From Chloromonas sp. AAM2 (lineage: Eukaryota > Chlorophyta > Chlorophyceae > Chlamydomonadales > Chlamydomonadaceae), in assembly GCA_004335635.1 (NCBI GenBank), contig QAXH01006231.1:145-49526 (forward strand): 49,382 nucleotides of DNA. Reading direction: 5' to 3'. Positions 1-11,580 of the stretch are shown here, in pieces. Numbering within the stretch: the stretch's first letter is position 1; every line of letters starts with the position of its first letter. Under the pieces are notes generated by a model. The model saw only the letters and a list, made by a program, of their open reading frames with translations, made no database searches and had not been told where the DNA came from. Position numbers and translations under genes: made by a program.

Positions 1-399
1 CTTCTCATCGCGCGAATTCATGCAGGCTGCGATGTGCTCTAACATCGGAAACGATCGCGGTCACTTTCTAACAGAAAAGTCGGTTGGTTCCCAGACTGTG
101 GGTTGACGGCACACGTATAGAAAACTGTTGACACATGAGCGCCAGTAAACACAACCTTAAGCGTAACTGTCCTCAAACATACTACTGTATGCCCTGCCTT
201 GTGAACCTGCTCTGACCATGGCAATCCGTCGTTCGCCCACAATTCTTCTACCCCTGCCTGCTCAAAACTTCTGCTCCCAGCCCACTTGCAAATCTGGTGG
301 TTGCCCAATGCAGGACCGTCTGTTACCCCTTGAGTCAGTGGCAGGAGGCCGTGAGGGTCGCGGCTGAGGGCCACAGGGAGGCAAAGGTGCTGCTGGACC

Positions 400-525
400 T
401 GACACAGGTTTAGGGGTCACAGACCTCAGTCAGGTTTAGAGACTTCAAGTCACAGGCCTAGAGGCCAGACATGACACGAGCCACAGGCCTAGAGGCCACA
501 GGCCTAGAGGGCACAGGCCTCACAC
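400..525. repeat. CAGGCCTAGAGG minisatellite
   Basis: Imperfect head-to-tail copies of a roughly 15-bp unit built on CACAGGCCTAGAGGC, with diverged copies on the left side. The best-preserved units lie between about 450 and 520. The unit contains the near-palindrome GGCCTAGAGGCC. Confidence 0.7.
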
Positions 526-2029
526 AATTTCAGGGGCATCGTGCCACAACACAATACACGACAAAACTGGAGTTGAGGCCGTGGGAGAATTTGCATCATG
601 CAGCGCATGCCTGGGCTGTCATGTTAGCGTACGTTGTTAGCGTACGTTGGAAGGGTGGTGAATGGTGGTGATGATGGCAAATTGCCCCTGATGATGCAGG
701 GCATATGGCGCTGCAGTGAGCTAGTTAGCTGGCCAACTTTACACAATTCTTCAACTGGCTTCTTGATTGCGATGCCGTTAAATGATGACCCGAATCCCAG
801 CGACCAGGCTAGAGCTTCATTTGTTCTCCCAATCAAGGTCACATTCTGAAGCCAATGGCATTTGGCTTGACACCTGTGCCCAGGCACCTGCACGCACACA
901 GCATCAGCCAAACATTAAGATGCTGCAGTCAAACTTTTGGAGGAACACTTCTTTGCAGGTCTGCGTGCATCGGCTTGCTGCAGATGTTGTTTACAATACT
1001 GCAAAAAAAACATATGATTGCCAGTTCTGGGCTATGTTCTGTTTGCAGGTTTGCATGAAAAGAAATTCGTTCGTTTTGATGAAAAGAAATTGGTTGATCA
1101 ATAAACGGGTACAGTGTACACGTACAGTATGGAGTGCGTTGAGAAAGGATCCACTTGTGTATGGTATGTGTGTGGTCAATGGTGTGAACCAGGACCAGTA
1201 CATTGACTACGTACAAGTTTCCAGCAATTGTCTTCAGTTATGGGCTGCTGTACCACGAGCTTGATTGCTAGTTATCATAGACATAAAAAAAAGGCTGAGT
1301 TTTGTGCGGCGCGCATCGATACTGTACGACCAGTTGTGTCAGTTATGGGCGCTTGTGTACACTTTTTTTACTAGTTTCAGCCTGTTGCTGTCTTTAGTTG
1401 CAATCAGCACAATGTGGCCGTTATTGATCCCGGTGCCAACTATCAGGCGTTGTTTGCTCGGCAATTGCATGGCGTGTAATCTGTTTAAGTGGACACTTCT
1501 ACCTGACACGTCTACTGAAGGCCTGTGCATGTGCACGTGCCTGTACGCCTGTGCATGCGCGCTGCAGTGGCCAGAGTCTGCTCACCCATGTGCTGTTCGG
1601 CTTGCAGATGCCACCGATGTAAAGACGCTCACTCACTCACTCACTCACCTGCCACAGGCCATGCGGCCTGATGCGCGGCACTCTGTGCACCACACCGGGT
1701 CGACGCCCTTGGGCAGCACCAGCAGTGTGCGCATGTTGGTGCGGCCCAGGCCATCACACACCGGGCTGAGTTCACATGCGGGGGCAAGGGGCAGATGTCA
1801 CTTTTGATGGATAGATTTTCTGGCAGAAGAGCAGAGCATGGCAGCTGGCACTGTGAGACTAGGACAGATGCCAAGCGTTATGAACCTAAGGCCGGGCGGC
1901 ATGGTGGCCGCAGCAGACACGGAGTTTTTGTTTGCGAAATGCAGCCCCTGGCCCTGCGTTGTTTGCCGCAGCAAGCATCATGTGTGTGTGTGTGCGGCAA
2001 CCTCAAGGCCGCACATGAGTAAACGAAGA

Positions 2030-2070
2030 AACAAACAAACAAACAAACAAACAAACAAACAAACAAACAA
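2030..2070. repeat. (CAAA)n microsatellite
   Basis: About ten uninterrupted CAAA/ACAA units. Long apparent open frames crossing it in either direction are repeat artefacts. Confidence 0.9.
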
Positions 2071-2945
2071 GTGGTTTGGTGGCGCAAGCGTGCTCACCAA
2101 GTGACTTTGCGTTGCCCCTTGCACGCTTTGCATGGCTCCGCCCCTTGGGGTATCAATGGAGCAATGGGACGTGCCCACGCACGACTGAGCGGGATTGGGG
2201 TGTTGTTCTGCCTGATTGACTCCTGAACCTGCATCAAAAAGCAATTGGACCTAGAAGTACGGTTACTATGGGAGATCATCACCCAGACATGGGCGATGAA
2301 GCATCAAGTGAAGGCAAGGCCACATCAGGAGGTTGGTGGGCTGGTCCCTCATCAACTAAGGACAACATGGGAATCATTTTTCCTTGAATGCGAGATGGGC
2401 GGCCAGTCATGGGGTGGAAGCATTGTGCGCATCAGCAACTATTTGGCATCAGGGACTGTGTAGCTGCTTGCATTGCCTGGTCCTCTGGATCTGATAGGTC
2501 TACGCTCTAATGCCGTGTACAGATCGGATCGTATTACTTATTGCCTCCTTATACCTTGTATGCCCTACCTGCAGACTGAGGTTTATGCCTAGACCCGCCA
2601 CTCCAGCCACAGCCACTGCAGGCCAGTACACATCGCCGTCCACCCAGTCAATCATGGACAACTGATGGGCATACTCAGCTGGCACGCTGCAGTTGCCTCA
2701 TGCAGCAGCATGAGCCGGAAGGGAAGCCAGGTATCTTTGCCAGCTCAGCCTGTGATGTCACTCAGTGACGCAAGGAAACGGTGCAACTGGTCAGCATGAC
2801 GCTTCCGGAGCTGACGCTGCACAGCCGGCCTTGCTTACCGCGAGACTATTCAAAAGCCGGTTCTCGGTTCTCCAAGGCAATCGACCGTTCTCACGCGCAA
2901 CACAAAACGACCTAGTACAAGTGTGCTCAAAAGCCCTACTGAGGG

Positions 2946-5900
2946 ATGGAGAGGAGAGCAGAGCACTGCAACGGGAATTCCCAGAGGCCTGCAGAGCCAA
3001 TAGACTCTGCGCTAACCTATCAACATGGGTTCGGTGAGTAGGGATGAGTTAGTGCACGGTAACGCTCAGACTTGCAGGGCTCAGCATCCCAGAGACATAG
3101 CATCTTCACTACAGCAACTGAGGCCCTGGCTAGAGCGCGGTCCAGTACCACCCTTCGAGTGTGGCCAGGGTGAAGCAAGCAGAACACCTACCACATTGTA
3201 GGGTATGCACCAGCTCGTGTGACCTCTAAGGTGTTCAAGTTAGCGTTTTGGCGGTGTGAACATGTCCAGTCAGTCAGCATCCTCGACAACCGCATAGCAG
3301 GAAGGGCTTTGGACCTGGTGCTCAAGCAGCCTGAGCGGGCGCCGCCATGTGTGTGTATCGTTTGCCCTGTGTGCAGGCAATGAGTTCAGCTCTGAGGCGC
3401 TCCCGGGTGCTTTGCCACAGGCCCAGAACAACCCCAAGGTCGGAAGGTAGTGGTATTAGGTTGGATAGGCAAGGGCTGCTGTCACTGTGCTGAGGGGTCT
3501 ATGTAATGTGCTCATGTGTTCACGGCGGGAGCTGATCGCAGAGCATGTTGCAGTCGGGGCACGCGGGCAAGCAGACCAAAGAAAACGGATGCACGAATAT
3601 GCTTGAGGTCAGGAGTTGACTGTAGCCAGCCTGGTTTGGAACCCAGCCACTATCGAAGCGTTTCCTGGGCCAGCAACGAGAAGCTGCTGGTTAGCGGGAG
3701 CATTGCACGTGCCTCCACCTGAGCAGTGCGTATGTCAAGGCAATGTTGTTCAACATTGACATGTTTGTGGCTGGGCATGTTTGTGATGCACCATAGTCAG
3801 CATTCAGCACCTGAGCAGTCACTAGACTGGAGGTTATGCCTAACAAAACCAGCACCTGACGCGTGTGTGTGTGCGCCCTTTGCACCTGTAGGTGTGCCCG
3901 TATGGCTTGTATGCAGAGCAGCTGTCCGGGGCAGCGTTCACAGTGCCACGCAAGTAAGTGCCGGACTAAGTCGGCTGCTTGGATAGGCACAGTGGGCTGC
4001 ATGGGCAGTGGTTGGAATTGGGCAGGGACATATACTCGCCGCAAGGGCGTGGTCAGCAGATGCATGACTGGCATGCACACCGAGGCAATATGCGCAGGTT
4101 TGGTGCAAGGCTCAGGCTCATGGGGCCTAGTGGCGATATGGAGATATAAATGGCAGTACGAAGGAGAACTCTGTAAGAGGCTCAGGTACGCTGTGATTGA
4201 CCAGGTCATTGTGCCATCATCGATACGTTTGCTTGCAGGGACCAACGTCGCTCATGGCTGTACAGAATCCGCCCATCTGTCACACACGGTGAGGAAAATA
4301 AAAGTTGCTGCTTCACATCATGGCTTTACACAGCATGGCGGCTGCAAGAACATTTCAGCGTGAAAGTCGACCTATTCCCTTGCGCTTCACGATTATAGGG
4401 CAGCCCTGCCCACAAGAAATCTGCAGGCCATGCCCATGTCTAGTTGATGCCCTATCCATGTTGTGCTGTTGCTCTTCCCCCCGTCCAACAAACCAGTTCA
4501 TGCCACGGTATTTGCCAAACATCCGAAGCCTGATTGGCATTCAGAGGTGCGGTTGTCTGCCCGTTGCAGAGCCGTTTCACCCTCACAGTTTTCCCTGTGA
4601 GACGCTTACGTCAGACTTCAGCACTGGTGTGGTCACGCCCAATCAGCTCCGGTGGCGCCCCTTCCCCATCCCCACACAGCCGGGCGTGGACTTCATGCGC
4701 GGCATCTTCACTATCTGTGGGGCCGGCAAGTGAGTCACGTGACGACTGCCAAGTTCTTCAGTTACTCATGGAGGGTCAGCTAACGTGGCACAAACCGTAG
4801 TTCCTCTTAATCAGGTCTCACCACGAGGTCTCACCACAGCAAAAATCTCTCACAACACGTAGCGAACACGAGAAGCTTACTTTCAACACGTAGCGAACAC
4901 GAGAAGCTTATTTTCAACACGAGAGTTGGCACTCAATCCAACAATAACGAGTGCATGGGGGCCGGTGATACTCTAGCACACGTGCTGACTGCAGCTGTAA
5001 ATCAGTGCAGCAATGAGGATGTGTGACTCGTGTGCTGGCTGCAGCGCTGCGTGTAAGGACGGGTTTGCCATCCACATGTACGCGGCCAACGCTTCCATGA
5101 CGGACTGCTGCATGGCCAATGCCGACGGGGACTTCCTCATCGTGCCACAACAAGGTACTACAGGCCCAGCACTGCATGTGGGGAGTGCCAAGGGTGTATT
5201 GTGGCATTGTGGGAAATCCATGTAGTTGCAGATAAAGGAGCTTTGGCTTGCAAGAGCTCTTCGTGAAGAAAGGCAAACAAAGCTGTCTCAGTGCGTTCAG
5301 TAAGTGCTGTGCTGGCGCGACCATTCAGTGACCACTCAACTCAAATGATTGGCTGCGCCGGCATGACCGTCCACATGCATCGTGTTCAAGCAGTGCTGAT
5401 GGCGCATGTCCACTTTGTCTGCTGCTCGTACGGCCTGAATTCAGGACTTGGTTGGTTCACCCCAGTCTGTCTTTTTGGTGCTGTTGCGACTTTCAGCCAC
5501 AATATCAGTGGTATCTGAGACACACACTGAGTCTGGACTTCAAGCCTTGTGGCTGCTTTCCCACAGGCGCGTTGCGTATCCTGACGGAGTTTGGTCGTCT
5601 GGACGTGGCACCAACGGAAATAGCGGTGATTGGCCGCGGCATGCGGTTCAGTGTGCAGCTGCTGCACCCCACACGCTCCGAGGGCGGTGTGATGGAGCCG
5701 GTTGGCGCCAGGGGCTACATCCTGGAGATATTCTCTGGCCACTTCCAGCTGCCTGAACTGGGCCCCATTGGTAAGTGGCTCCTTGACCTGCCCGTTCCAT
5801 GATCAGCTGAGACGTCTCCGCCTCCCTCTCTGTGTACTGTCCCTTGTGATCACGTTCTGCCCTGTGCGGTGGTGGGCCCAGTCTTTTGTCACTTTCGCCT

Positions 5901-8119
5901 TGCTTTGAGCTACCTCAGTGTTGATTGTTTTCAGCACCCCTGGAGGCGTGCCTGGCAATGGTACTGGGTGTCATACCTTGGCTTTTAAGTTAGCTGCTCT
6001 CAGCGCAAGCACCTCTTCTAGCTTGCATTAGTCATGAAGTACCGTCACACGCATTTGGCTTTCTCGCTGGTGGGCCATGCTGTCACTTCATACCGCAACG
6101 CCAACCACGATCTGGGCTGCTTTTGCTCTGCTGCATGGCGCATCGTTTTGCACCCTTTGCAATGCTTACCCCGTGCTGCATGTCATACCGTACCAGGCGC
6201 CAATGGTCTGGCCGCGCCCCGCGACTTCCAGGCTCCCGTTGCCTGGTACGAGTCGCGTGAGCGGCACTATACCGTGCACCACAAGTTCGAGGGGCAGCTG
6301 TTCAGCGCAACACAGAGCTTCTCGCCCTTCAATGTGGTGGCATGGCATGGGAACTTTGTGCCGTACAAATACGGTGCGTGGGGTTAAGGGATTGTTGTAC
6401 TGGATATGGCACTTGATTGAACTTGCACTGAGGTGCAAATCACCTAATCACAAATAATAATAATAATAATAATCACCTAATCACCTATCACCAAATGCTG
6501 GGCGTTGAGCATTGCGGCGCTGCGTTTGTCGTAACGTTTCAGGGATCGATCTTGCGCTGTGGTGTGGCACCACGGGTCGGGAGTTTACACACCAACACAC
6601 AAACATTTCTCCTGTGCCTGTATCAACAGTATTCTGTGCTGGACGTGTCATTGCAGATCTGAAGAAGTTCTGCCCCATGAACGCCGTGTCCTTCGATCAC
6701 CCTGACCCGTCCATCTTCACAGTGCTCACCGCACCCTCGACCGTACCAGGTACCAGAGTGCCAGTGCTTCAAGTGCAGAACAAACGAACCGAAAAGTTCC
6801 CTTTTGCAGTTAGTAACACCCTGAGCACAAACAACGGCACAGAGACCCTGAGCACAAATAACGGCACAGAGACTGGTATGTGATGAGGGTTTGAAATCAC
6901 TGGAAGCGACAGGATGCCATGCCAAAGAGACTGAACGGCTTCATGGCTTGACTAGATGCTTGGCTAAGGCACCCCTTGCTCGGCGGCTGCAATGGTCAGT
7001 GCCATTTGCATCAGCGGTGGCAATGCACAGCATGTGGTGGCTGTGCAGGCGTCGCCGTCGCGGACTTTGTTATCTTCCCACCCCGCATGTCCGTGGCCCA
7101 GCACACCTTCCGGCCGCCGTACTAGTGAGTGCTGACGCCATCAAAACACCCTGGCACAACCAGACGAGCCAATCGCACTTGTTCTGGATCTGGCAGGCAT
7201 TGGACTATTTCACAACGATGGACCATGCCACACCCAGCCTCTGGTCTGTCACCTGATGCAGTGTCTGCCAACGTCCTGCGGGTGTTGCATTTGGTTGGTT
7301 GATAACCACTGCTGTGTTGCATCAGCATCAGTCTGGCTTGTTTCCGATTGCTGGCTGCATCTACACATGCTCTGCCTTGATACCACTCACTGCTTGCCCT
7401 GAGCTTGTGGTTGGTTCGTTCTGCCTTGCAGCCACCGCAACGTGATGAGCGAGTTCATGGGTTTGATCACGGGAGTGTACGAGGCCAAGCGGGACGGCGG
7501 TTTCCTGCCTGGCGGTGCCTCGCTTCATATGTGCATGACGCCACACGGGCCTGACACCGCCACCTACGAGGCAGCCATCGGTGCGGAGGCGGACGCGCCG
7601 CAGCAGCTGGGAGACACCATGGCCTTCATGTAAGGGAGCATGGGAGCTTTAAAATCGGGCGACGGCAACAGTGCCTTCTGCTTGGTGACTTCTGTAGAGA
7701 ATCAAGAATTGGAAATTGTTGACGTGTAAGGTACTTGCAGGTCGCAATCTGTTACAACTTCAGGCATTTCCTGTACGGCTGACGGTAGGTGCAGATCATC
7801 ATGTGCTTCAATCAGCACTCTTGGGTCTCCGCTGTGCTCCCACGTGGCCCATCCTGTCCTTCAGACTCTGTGTTCTGCCATTCAAGCCCATCTGTTTGCC
7901 ATGGCTCCTGCTTGTTTTGGTCTCAGGTTTGAGACCAACTACACACCCCGAGTGACCCCCGCTGCCCTGGGCTCCCCCTGCGTGGACCGCGACTACTACA
8001 AGTGCTGGACGGGCCTCAAGTCACACTTTACAGGGGAGCCATCCAAGGCGCTGTCTGCAGCCCTGGACACACACCTAACAGAGAACAGCGATGCAAGCCT
8101 AGACGGCACGCATAAGTAA
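2946..8119 (+). CDS. HGD: Homogentisate 1,2-dioxygenase, 12 exons, complete
   Basis: Opens the homogentisate ring to maleylacetoacetate in tyrosine catabolism; it is an Fe(II) cupin-fold dioxygenase, normally cytosolic. Exons: 2946-3033, 3377-3438, 3892-3953, 4239-4288, 4570-4729, 5045-5154, 5567-5770, 6197-6373, 6657-6749, 7049-7124, 7432-7629, 7927-8119. All phases agree, giving 490 codons plus TAA, close to the family's 440-480 residues. Family motifs occur in order: [81 protein letters not shown]. Iron ligands by family alignment are His362 (YYHRN), Glu368 (SEF) and His399 (TPHGPD); the active-site His is His319 (DHPDPS). The start is fixed by an in-frame TGA at 2940-2942 just before the ATG. 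Exon 7 carries a short extra segment (about [13 protein letters not shown]). Intron 2 has a weak donor (GTCGGA), and the exon 6 acceptor is the least certain junction. Confidence 0.95.
4853..4920. repeat. 31-bp tandem duplication in HGD intron 5
   Basis: Two almost identical units starting CAACACGTAGCGAACACGAG at 4853 and 4884, followed by a partial third. It lies between the exons ending 4729 and starting 5045, so it is intronic. A smaller doublet (AGGTCTCACCAC) precedes it at about 4814-4837. Confidence 0.85.
6449..6472. repeat. (AAT)n microsatellite in HGD intron 8
   Basis: Seven or so AAT units flanked on both sides by copies of the octamer ATCACCTA. Intronic, between exons 8 and 9. Confidence 0.85.
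6818..6873. repeat. 27-bp tandem doublet in HGD intron 9
   Basis: The unit CTGAGCACAAACAACGGCAC continuing AGAGAC occurs twice in a row with one base change. It lies between the exons ending at 6749 and starting at 7049. Confidence 0.8.
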
Positions 8120-8513
8120 CGGACATTGGATGGCAAAACAGCCTAGATGTGTCCATGCGATGCGCGACTGGTGAAGCACCGACATGCGAGCTTTGATAAG
8201 CAGACTGTGCATGTTCGCTGGGCCAGTTTGTGACCATGCACAAGCTACACACGTCCAGCATGCCAGACCATGGGCTCCCTGGCTTGCGCCTGCTGTGCAC
8301 TGCAGGTTGAATGAGTCCCATCAGGCATGTCCACATGGCCTTGCCGGCGTGATGACTCAAGTGCAGGCACCTGGAACACATGCAGGCAGAGCAGTGGTCT
8401 GCTGTGTGCATCATGGCGGCAGGCTTTCAGACACTTGGCGGCAATCCTGACTACTGCAGAGACAATGCGCCTGTCAGCTGTGTGAGGCACACTGATCACA
8501 GCCTCAGGTGATG
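8120..8513. repeat. HGD: Inverted duplication, left arm (HGD 3' flank)
   Basis: The sequence from HGD exon 12 to about 8513 recurs in reverse complement at about 10673-11330. From about 8200 to 8513 the two arms are almost identical; one base change is visible, in the hexamer ACTTGG versus ACTAGG. The duplicated exon part has diverged more. The boundary is sharp, just after CAGCCTCAGGTGATGTC on this arm. Confidence 0.85.
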
Positions 8514-9086
8514 TCCGCCCTTGTCATGTGCCCAGAGCTTGAACCACAGAGGCTGGCATCCAGCATAAAAATGCCATCCAGCATCTGGCTCTGCACGTGC
8601 ACTTACAGGGCTGCACGAGTACTGCAGAGAATTTGTTGGCCTTAGATTTCAGCTGCAATCTGTCAATTCATCACCAGCTGGTTGTACTGGTAGAATGACT
8701 GGATTGCGTTGGTGGGTTGTAGTTGCCTTGTCGACCAGGAGACTTGGGCTCTACTGCCGGGCGCGTCATGGAACACTTCAGCAAGCAGAAGGCTCAAGTT
8801 CGACGTACCAAGCCGCCAACGTGCTGATAAATCGTGAACCAATTTTTCTATGACAGGCTGCGCAGCAGCGTTTGTCAGTGCAGCGCCCAGGCTGCATTTG
8901 ACAGCCGTCTCTGCCATGTGTGTGATGCATGCAGCGTCTGTCTTTTGCGGCAAAACGCTTGCAGGGGTGGAGATTGAGGGTCACAGGTGCTTTTTGTAAC
9001 GGTTACACGCTTTGAGGCTCGGATTACACAGCTCGCATGTTCAAGGCAAGTGACACATTTCATACCTAACAGTTGCACTTGTTGAT
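8514..9086. other. Intergenic, nothing recognisable
   Basis: No frame in this stretch has family motifs or a sensible splice model, and I see no RNA gene or strong repeat. It separates the left arm of the inverted duplication from the SINE-like repeat that follows. Confidence 0.45.
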
Positions 9087-9300
9087 TGCATGGCACAAGC
9101 CTGACTCACTTGAGCAGTGAATGCGTGCGTGGAACTCCAGTCTGCTGATAGGGCAACCCTGTTTCTTCACTTTTGTGTCATGCTGCTTCTTTGGTTTGTT
9201 TGGTTGGGCTTGAACCAGTAGGGCCGTGTCCATTTGTCTCTTCAGTCCACTGACACCCGCTGACACAGCTTTGCTGTAGAGTGTACTGGTGTGCTCAGGG
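9087..9300 (-). mobile_element. SINE-like dispersed repeat, copy 1
   Basis: Diverged copy of the sequence at about 18310-18615. Shared landmarks in order are GCAGTGAATGC, CAGTCTG(C/T)TGA(T/C)AGGG, a TTCTTCAC stretch, TTTGTTTGG, GAACCAGTAG and CTGTGTCC/CCGTGTCC. On the minus strand the conserved part contains GGTTCAAGCC, resembling an RNA polymerase III B box (GGTTCRANNCC). That is why I call it SINE-like and place it on this strand. No convincing A box is visible, so tRNA ancestry is inference only. Confidence 0.45.
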
Positions 9301-9524
9301 GTCACGTATGCCCTGGTGGGCCACACCACTTGTATACTAGCCATTCGGGTTTGAGCCGTGGCGGAAGGTGGTTGCTTGCACGGTCAGGTTGAGAGTGACT
9401 TCAGGTCGGTTTTGAATTTGTTGTAGGCGTTGTCTCTGGGTGAGAGAGTACGAGAATCCATTGAGTGTCTGGAGATTTGTGCACGCTTGCTGGCGTTGCG
9501 AAACCTTGGGCCACGTCCTTAGAA

Positions 9525-9832
9525 ACAAAAGTTCGCCAGTTCTGGGACAATTCCTGGGAATACCGCCAGGAACCAGTGTTGGTGATGGGTGTTGTAGTTG
9601 CAAAGTGTGTTTGGATATACTGTGGTGTGTGCGGTTGTCACAGGGGCTGTGGCACATACGAATACACCCATGTTTGACCGGCACACACAGTGTGGCCATA
9701 GTCCCTGTGACAACCACGCATAGCAAATTGCGACCCCAGGTTGACACTTGCTCCCTACAACGGACACTTACAACACAGGTTCCAGTGGAACTCACATCAA
9801 TTGTCGCAGAACTGGCAAACTTTTTTTTTTCT
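9525..9832. mobile_element. Fold-back (MITE-like) element with ~50-bp inverted ends
   Basis: The left end (about 9527-9585) reads AAAAGTTCGCCAGTTCTGGG and runs on to a CCAGGAACCAGTGTTG block. The right end is its reverse complement, ending in GCAGAACTGGCAAAC followed by a T run at about 9811-9830. A further inner inverted pair, GTTGTCACAGGG / CCCTGTGACAAC, sits near the centre. About 300 bp long with no internal gene, which fits a non-autonomous DNA transposon. The T/A runs at both ends obscure any target-site duplication. Confidence 0.6.
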
Positions 9833-10672
9833 TTACTGAGAGTGCAGCTGCAACTTGAAGGAAAGTTGTAGCACACAGTGAAGCAAATGCCGCAAGTTAC
9901 ATGATGTAAAAACATTCCTTGGATGAACATTGTCAAGATGATTTACAGCCTCCAACCTTGATAAAGCACCCAAGATGAGGCGCCCTTGTAAAAGCTGCAG
10001 TGACAATCCCTGCTTACGATCGGGTTAGTATCCAATCAGCCTATGTGCCTTAGCTGTGAGGGGAATCACGGCCCATGGTTTCAGAACGACAGATTATTTC
10101 AAGGTAATTCGCTAACTAAGTGATGAGTAACCGCTGAGTATCCGCCAAGCAGGTGCCTGTCCCTTTATCCGACCAAATTCCATTACGCTATCCACGCGTC
10201 GATTGATCTTTGCGGCTCTTTGGCAAAACGGACTGCTCCATGATGCAAGCCTTTATCCCAAGTCACATTCCCCACATCCCGCTCAATTCTCAATCCTTGT
10301 CTTGCCTGCACTGTTTTGCACCACGTGATGCAGAACATGCCACTGGCTTCATAAGATCAGCAATGCCTGGACCACATTGCCAACCTGTCTCAATGTGTCT
10401 TTCATGTCTGTCATCAGTTCAAAATAGGTTGCAAACGTCAGCCCGTGTAAACCCTCAAACCATCAAGCAGAGCGTGCAGCTCTTTTACCTTCATCGCCTA
10501 CATCTCATCTCTTGCTATCTCTATCTCAAGATGCTGCTCTACGTCATGTTGCGTAAGGCATCCACCAGAGCTGGCTTCCAAGTATGCATCTACATGCCAG
10601 CGCCAAAGTTTCCTGCCCAGAAGGAATAAGCCATGTGCATAACCACTTTGCACACGCCAAGGACCTCCCGTG
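9833..10672. other. Intergenic, no supportable gene
   Basis: An open frame of 139 codons at 10210-10629 (+) has no motif and a biased Ser/Leu/Cys composition like other non-coding frames here. I see no RNA gene or repeat of note in this stretch. Confidence 0.4.
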
Positions 10673-11580
10673 AGTGACATCACCTGAGGCTGTGATCAGT
10701 GTGCCTCGCACAGCTGACAGGCGCATTGTCTCTGCAGTAGTCAGGATTGCCGCCTAGTGTCTGAAAGCCTGCCGCCATGATGCACACAGCAGACCACTGC
10801 TCTGCCTGCATGTGTTCCAGGTGCCTGCACTTGAGTCATCACGCCGGCAAGGCCATGTGGACATGCCTGATGGGACTCATTCAACCTGCAGTGCACAGCA
10901 GGCGCAAGCCAGGGAGCCCATGGTCTGGCATGCTGGACGTGTGTAGCTTGTGCATGGTCACAAACTGGCCCAGCGAACATGCACAGTCTGCTCATAAAGC
11001 TCGCATGTCCGTGCTTCACCAGTAGCACATCGCATGGACGCATCTCGGCTGTTTTGTCATCCAATGTCAGTTACTTATGTGTGCCGTCTAGGCTTGCATC
11101 GCTGTTTTCTGCTAGGTTTGTGTCCAGGGCTGCAGACGGCGAAGTGTGACTTGGGGCTTGTGGCATACAGGGGGAGCCCAAGGCATTGGGTGTCACTCGG
11201 CATGCGTAATTAGTCCCAAACCTGAGGGCAAAACAGGCAGGGACCACAACACTTACAGCAGTAGGCTTGAGTAACGACACATGGGGGCACAGCGTAGACT
11301 GAGGCAAACTGATTACACGCAAGGCTTACAGATAAAAAGGATGTTTTCAAGATCAGCCCAATTGTCCCAGAACTCTCTTTTTCCGCCCGAAGTCACCATG
11401 CAGAAGGCGCATTGTTGCCTTCTCCCTTTTTTCCAACTGTCCAGCCCTGCCCGGTCCCTTGAATGCTATGCTCCCTTACATGAACGCCATGGTGTCTCCA
11501 AGCTGCTGCGACGCGTCCGCCTCTGCCCCGATGGCTGGCGGTGTCGGGGCGAGGCGCCGCCGCCATGTCCTGCGATGTTG
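10673..11580 (-). pseudogene. HGD: Inverted partial copy of HGD (exons 11-12 and 3' flank)
   Basis: Reading the minus strand from about 11580 downwards recovers a degraded HGD exon 11 end ([14 protein letters not shown] followed by GTAAGG). It then recovers exon 12 (RVTPNALGSPC ... [14 protein letters not shown] and TAA at 11071-11073), and then the gene's 3' flank. Exon 12 lacks the block coding for the DYYKCWTGL region and another short block, and the exon 11 copy is missing pieces. Nothing upstream of exon 11 is recognisable, so it cannot encode the enzyme. The non-coding end (10674 to about 10990) is nearly identical to 8200-8513. Confidence 0.85.

Larger units (their letters stand above)
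1..2945. other. Intergenic region with repeats, no supportable gene
   Basis: No reading frame here shows a recognisable domain, and none joins into a convincing spliced model. The stretch holds a CAGGCCTAGAGG-type minisatellite (about 400-525), an ACTC run (1627-1648) and a CAAA run (2030-2070). It also holds one weak copy of the dispersed CCAGTTCTGGG repeat near 1002-1040. A 39-codon open frame at 2268-2387 has protein-like composition but no family I recognise. The right edge is set by the ATG of the dioxygenase gene. Confidence 0.5.

Noticed and set aside
1265..1807. 180-codon plus-strand frame
   Set aside because: Crosses the ACTC microsatellite, with no family motif and no splice partner.
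2268..2387. 39-codon small gene (MGDHHPDMGDEASS...)
   Set aside because: Good composition, but too short, with no homologue known to me and no upstream or downstream exon; noted only.
9337..9936. 199-codon minus and 143-codon plus overlapping frames
   Set aside because: Both lie over the fold-back element and its inverted ends; neither has motifs.
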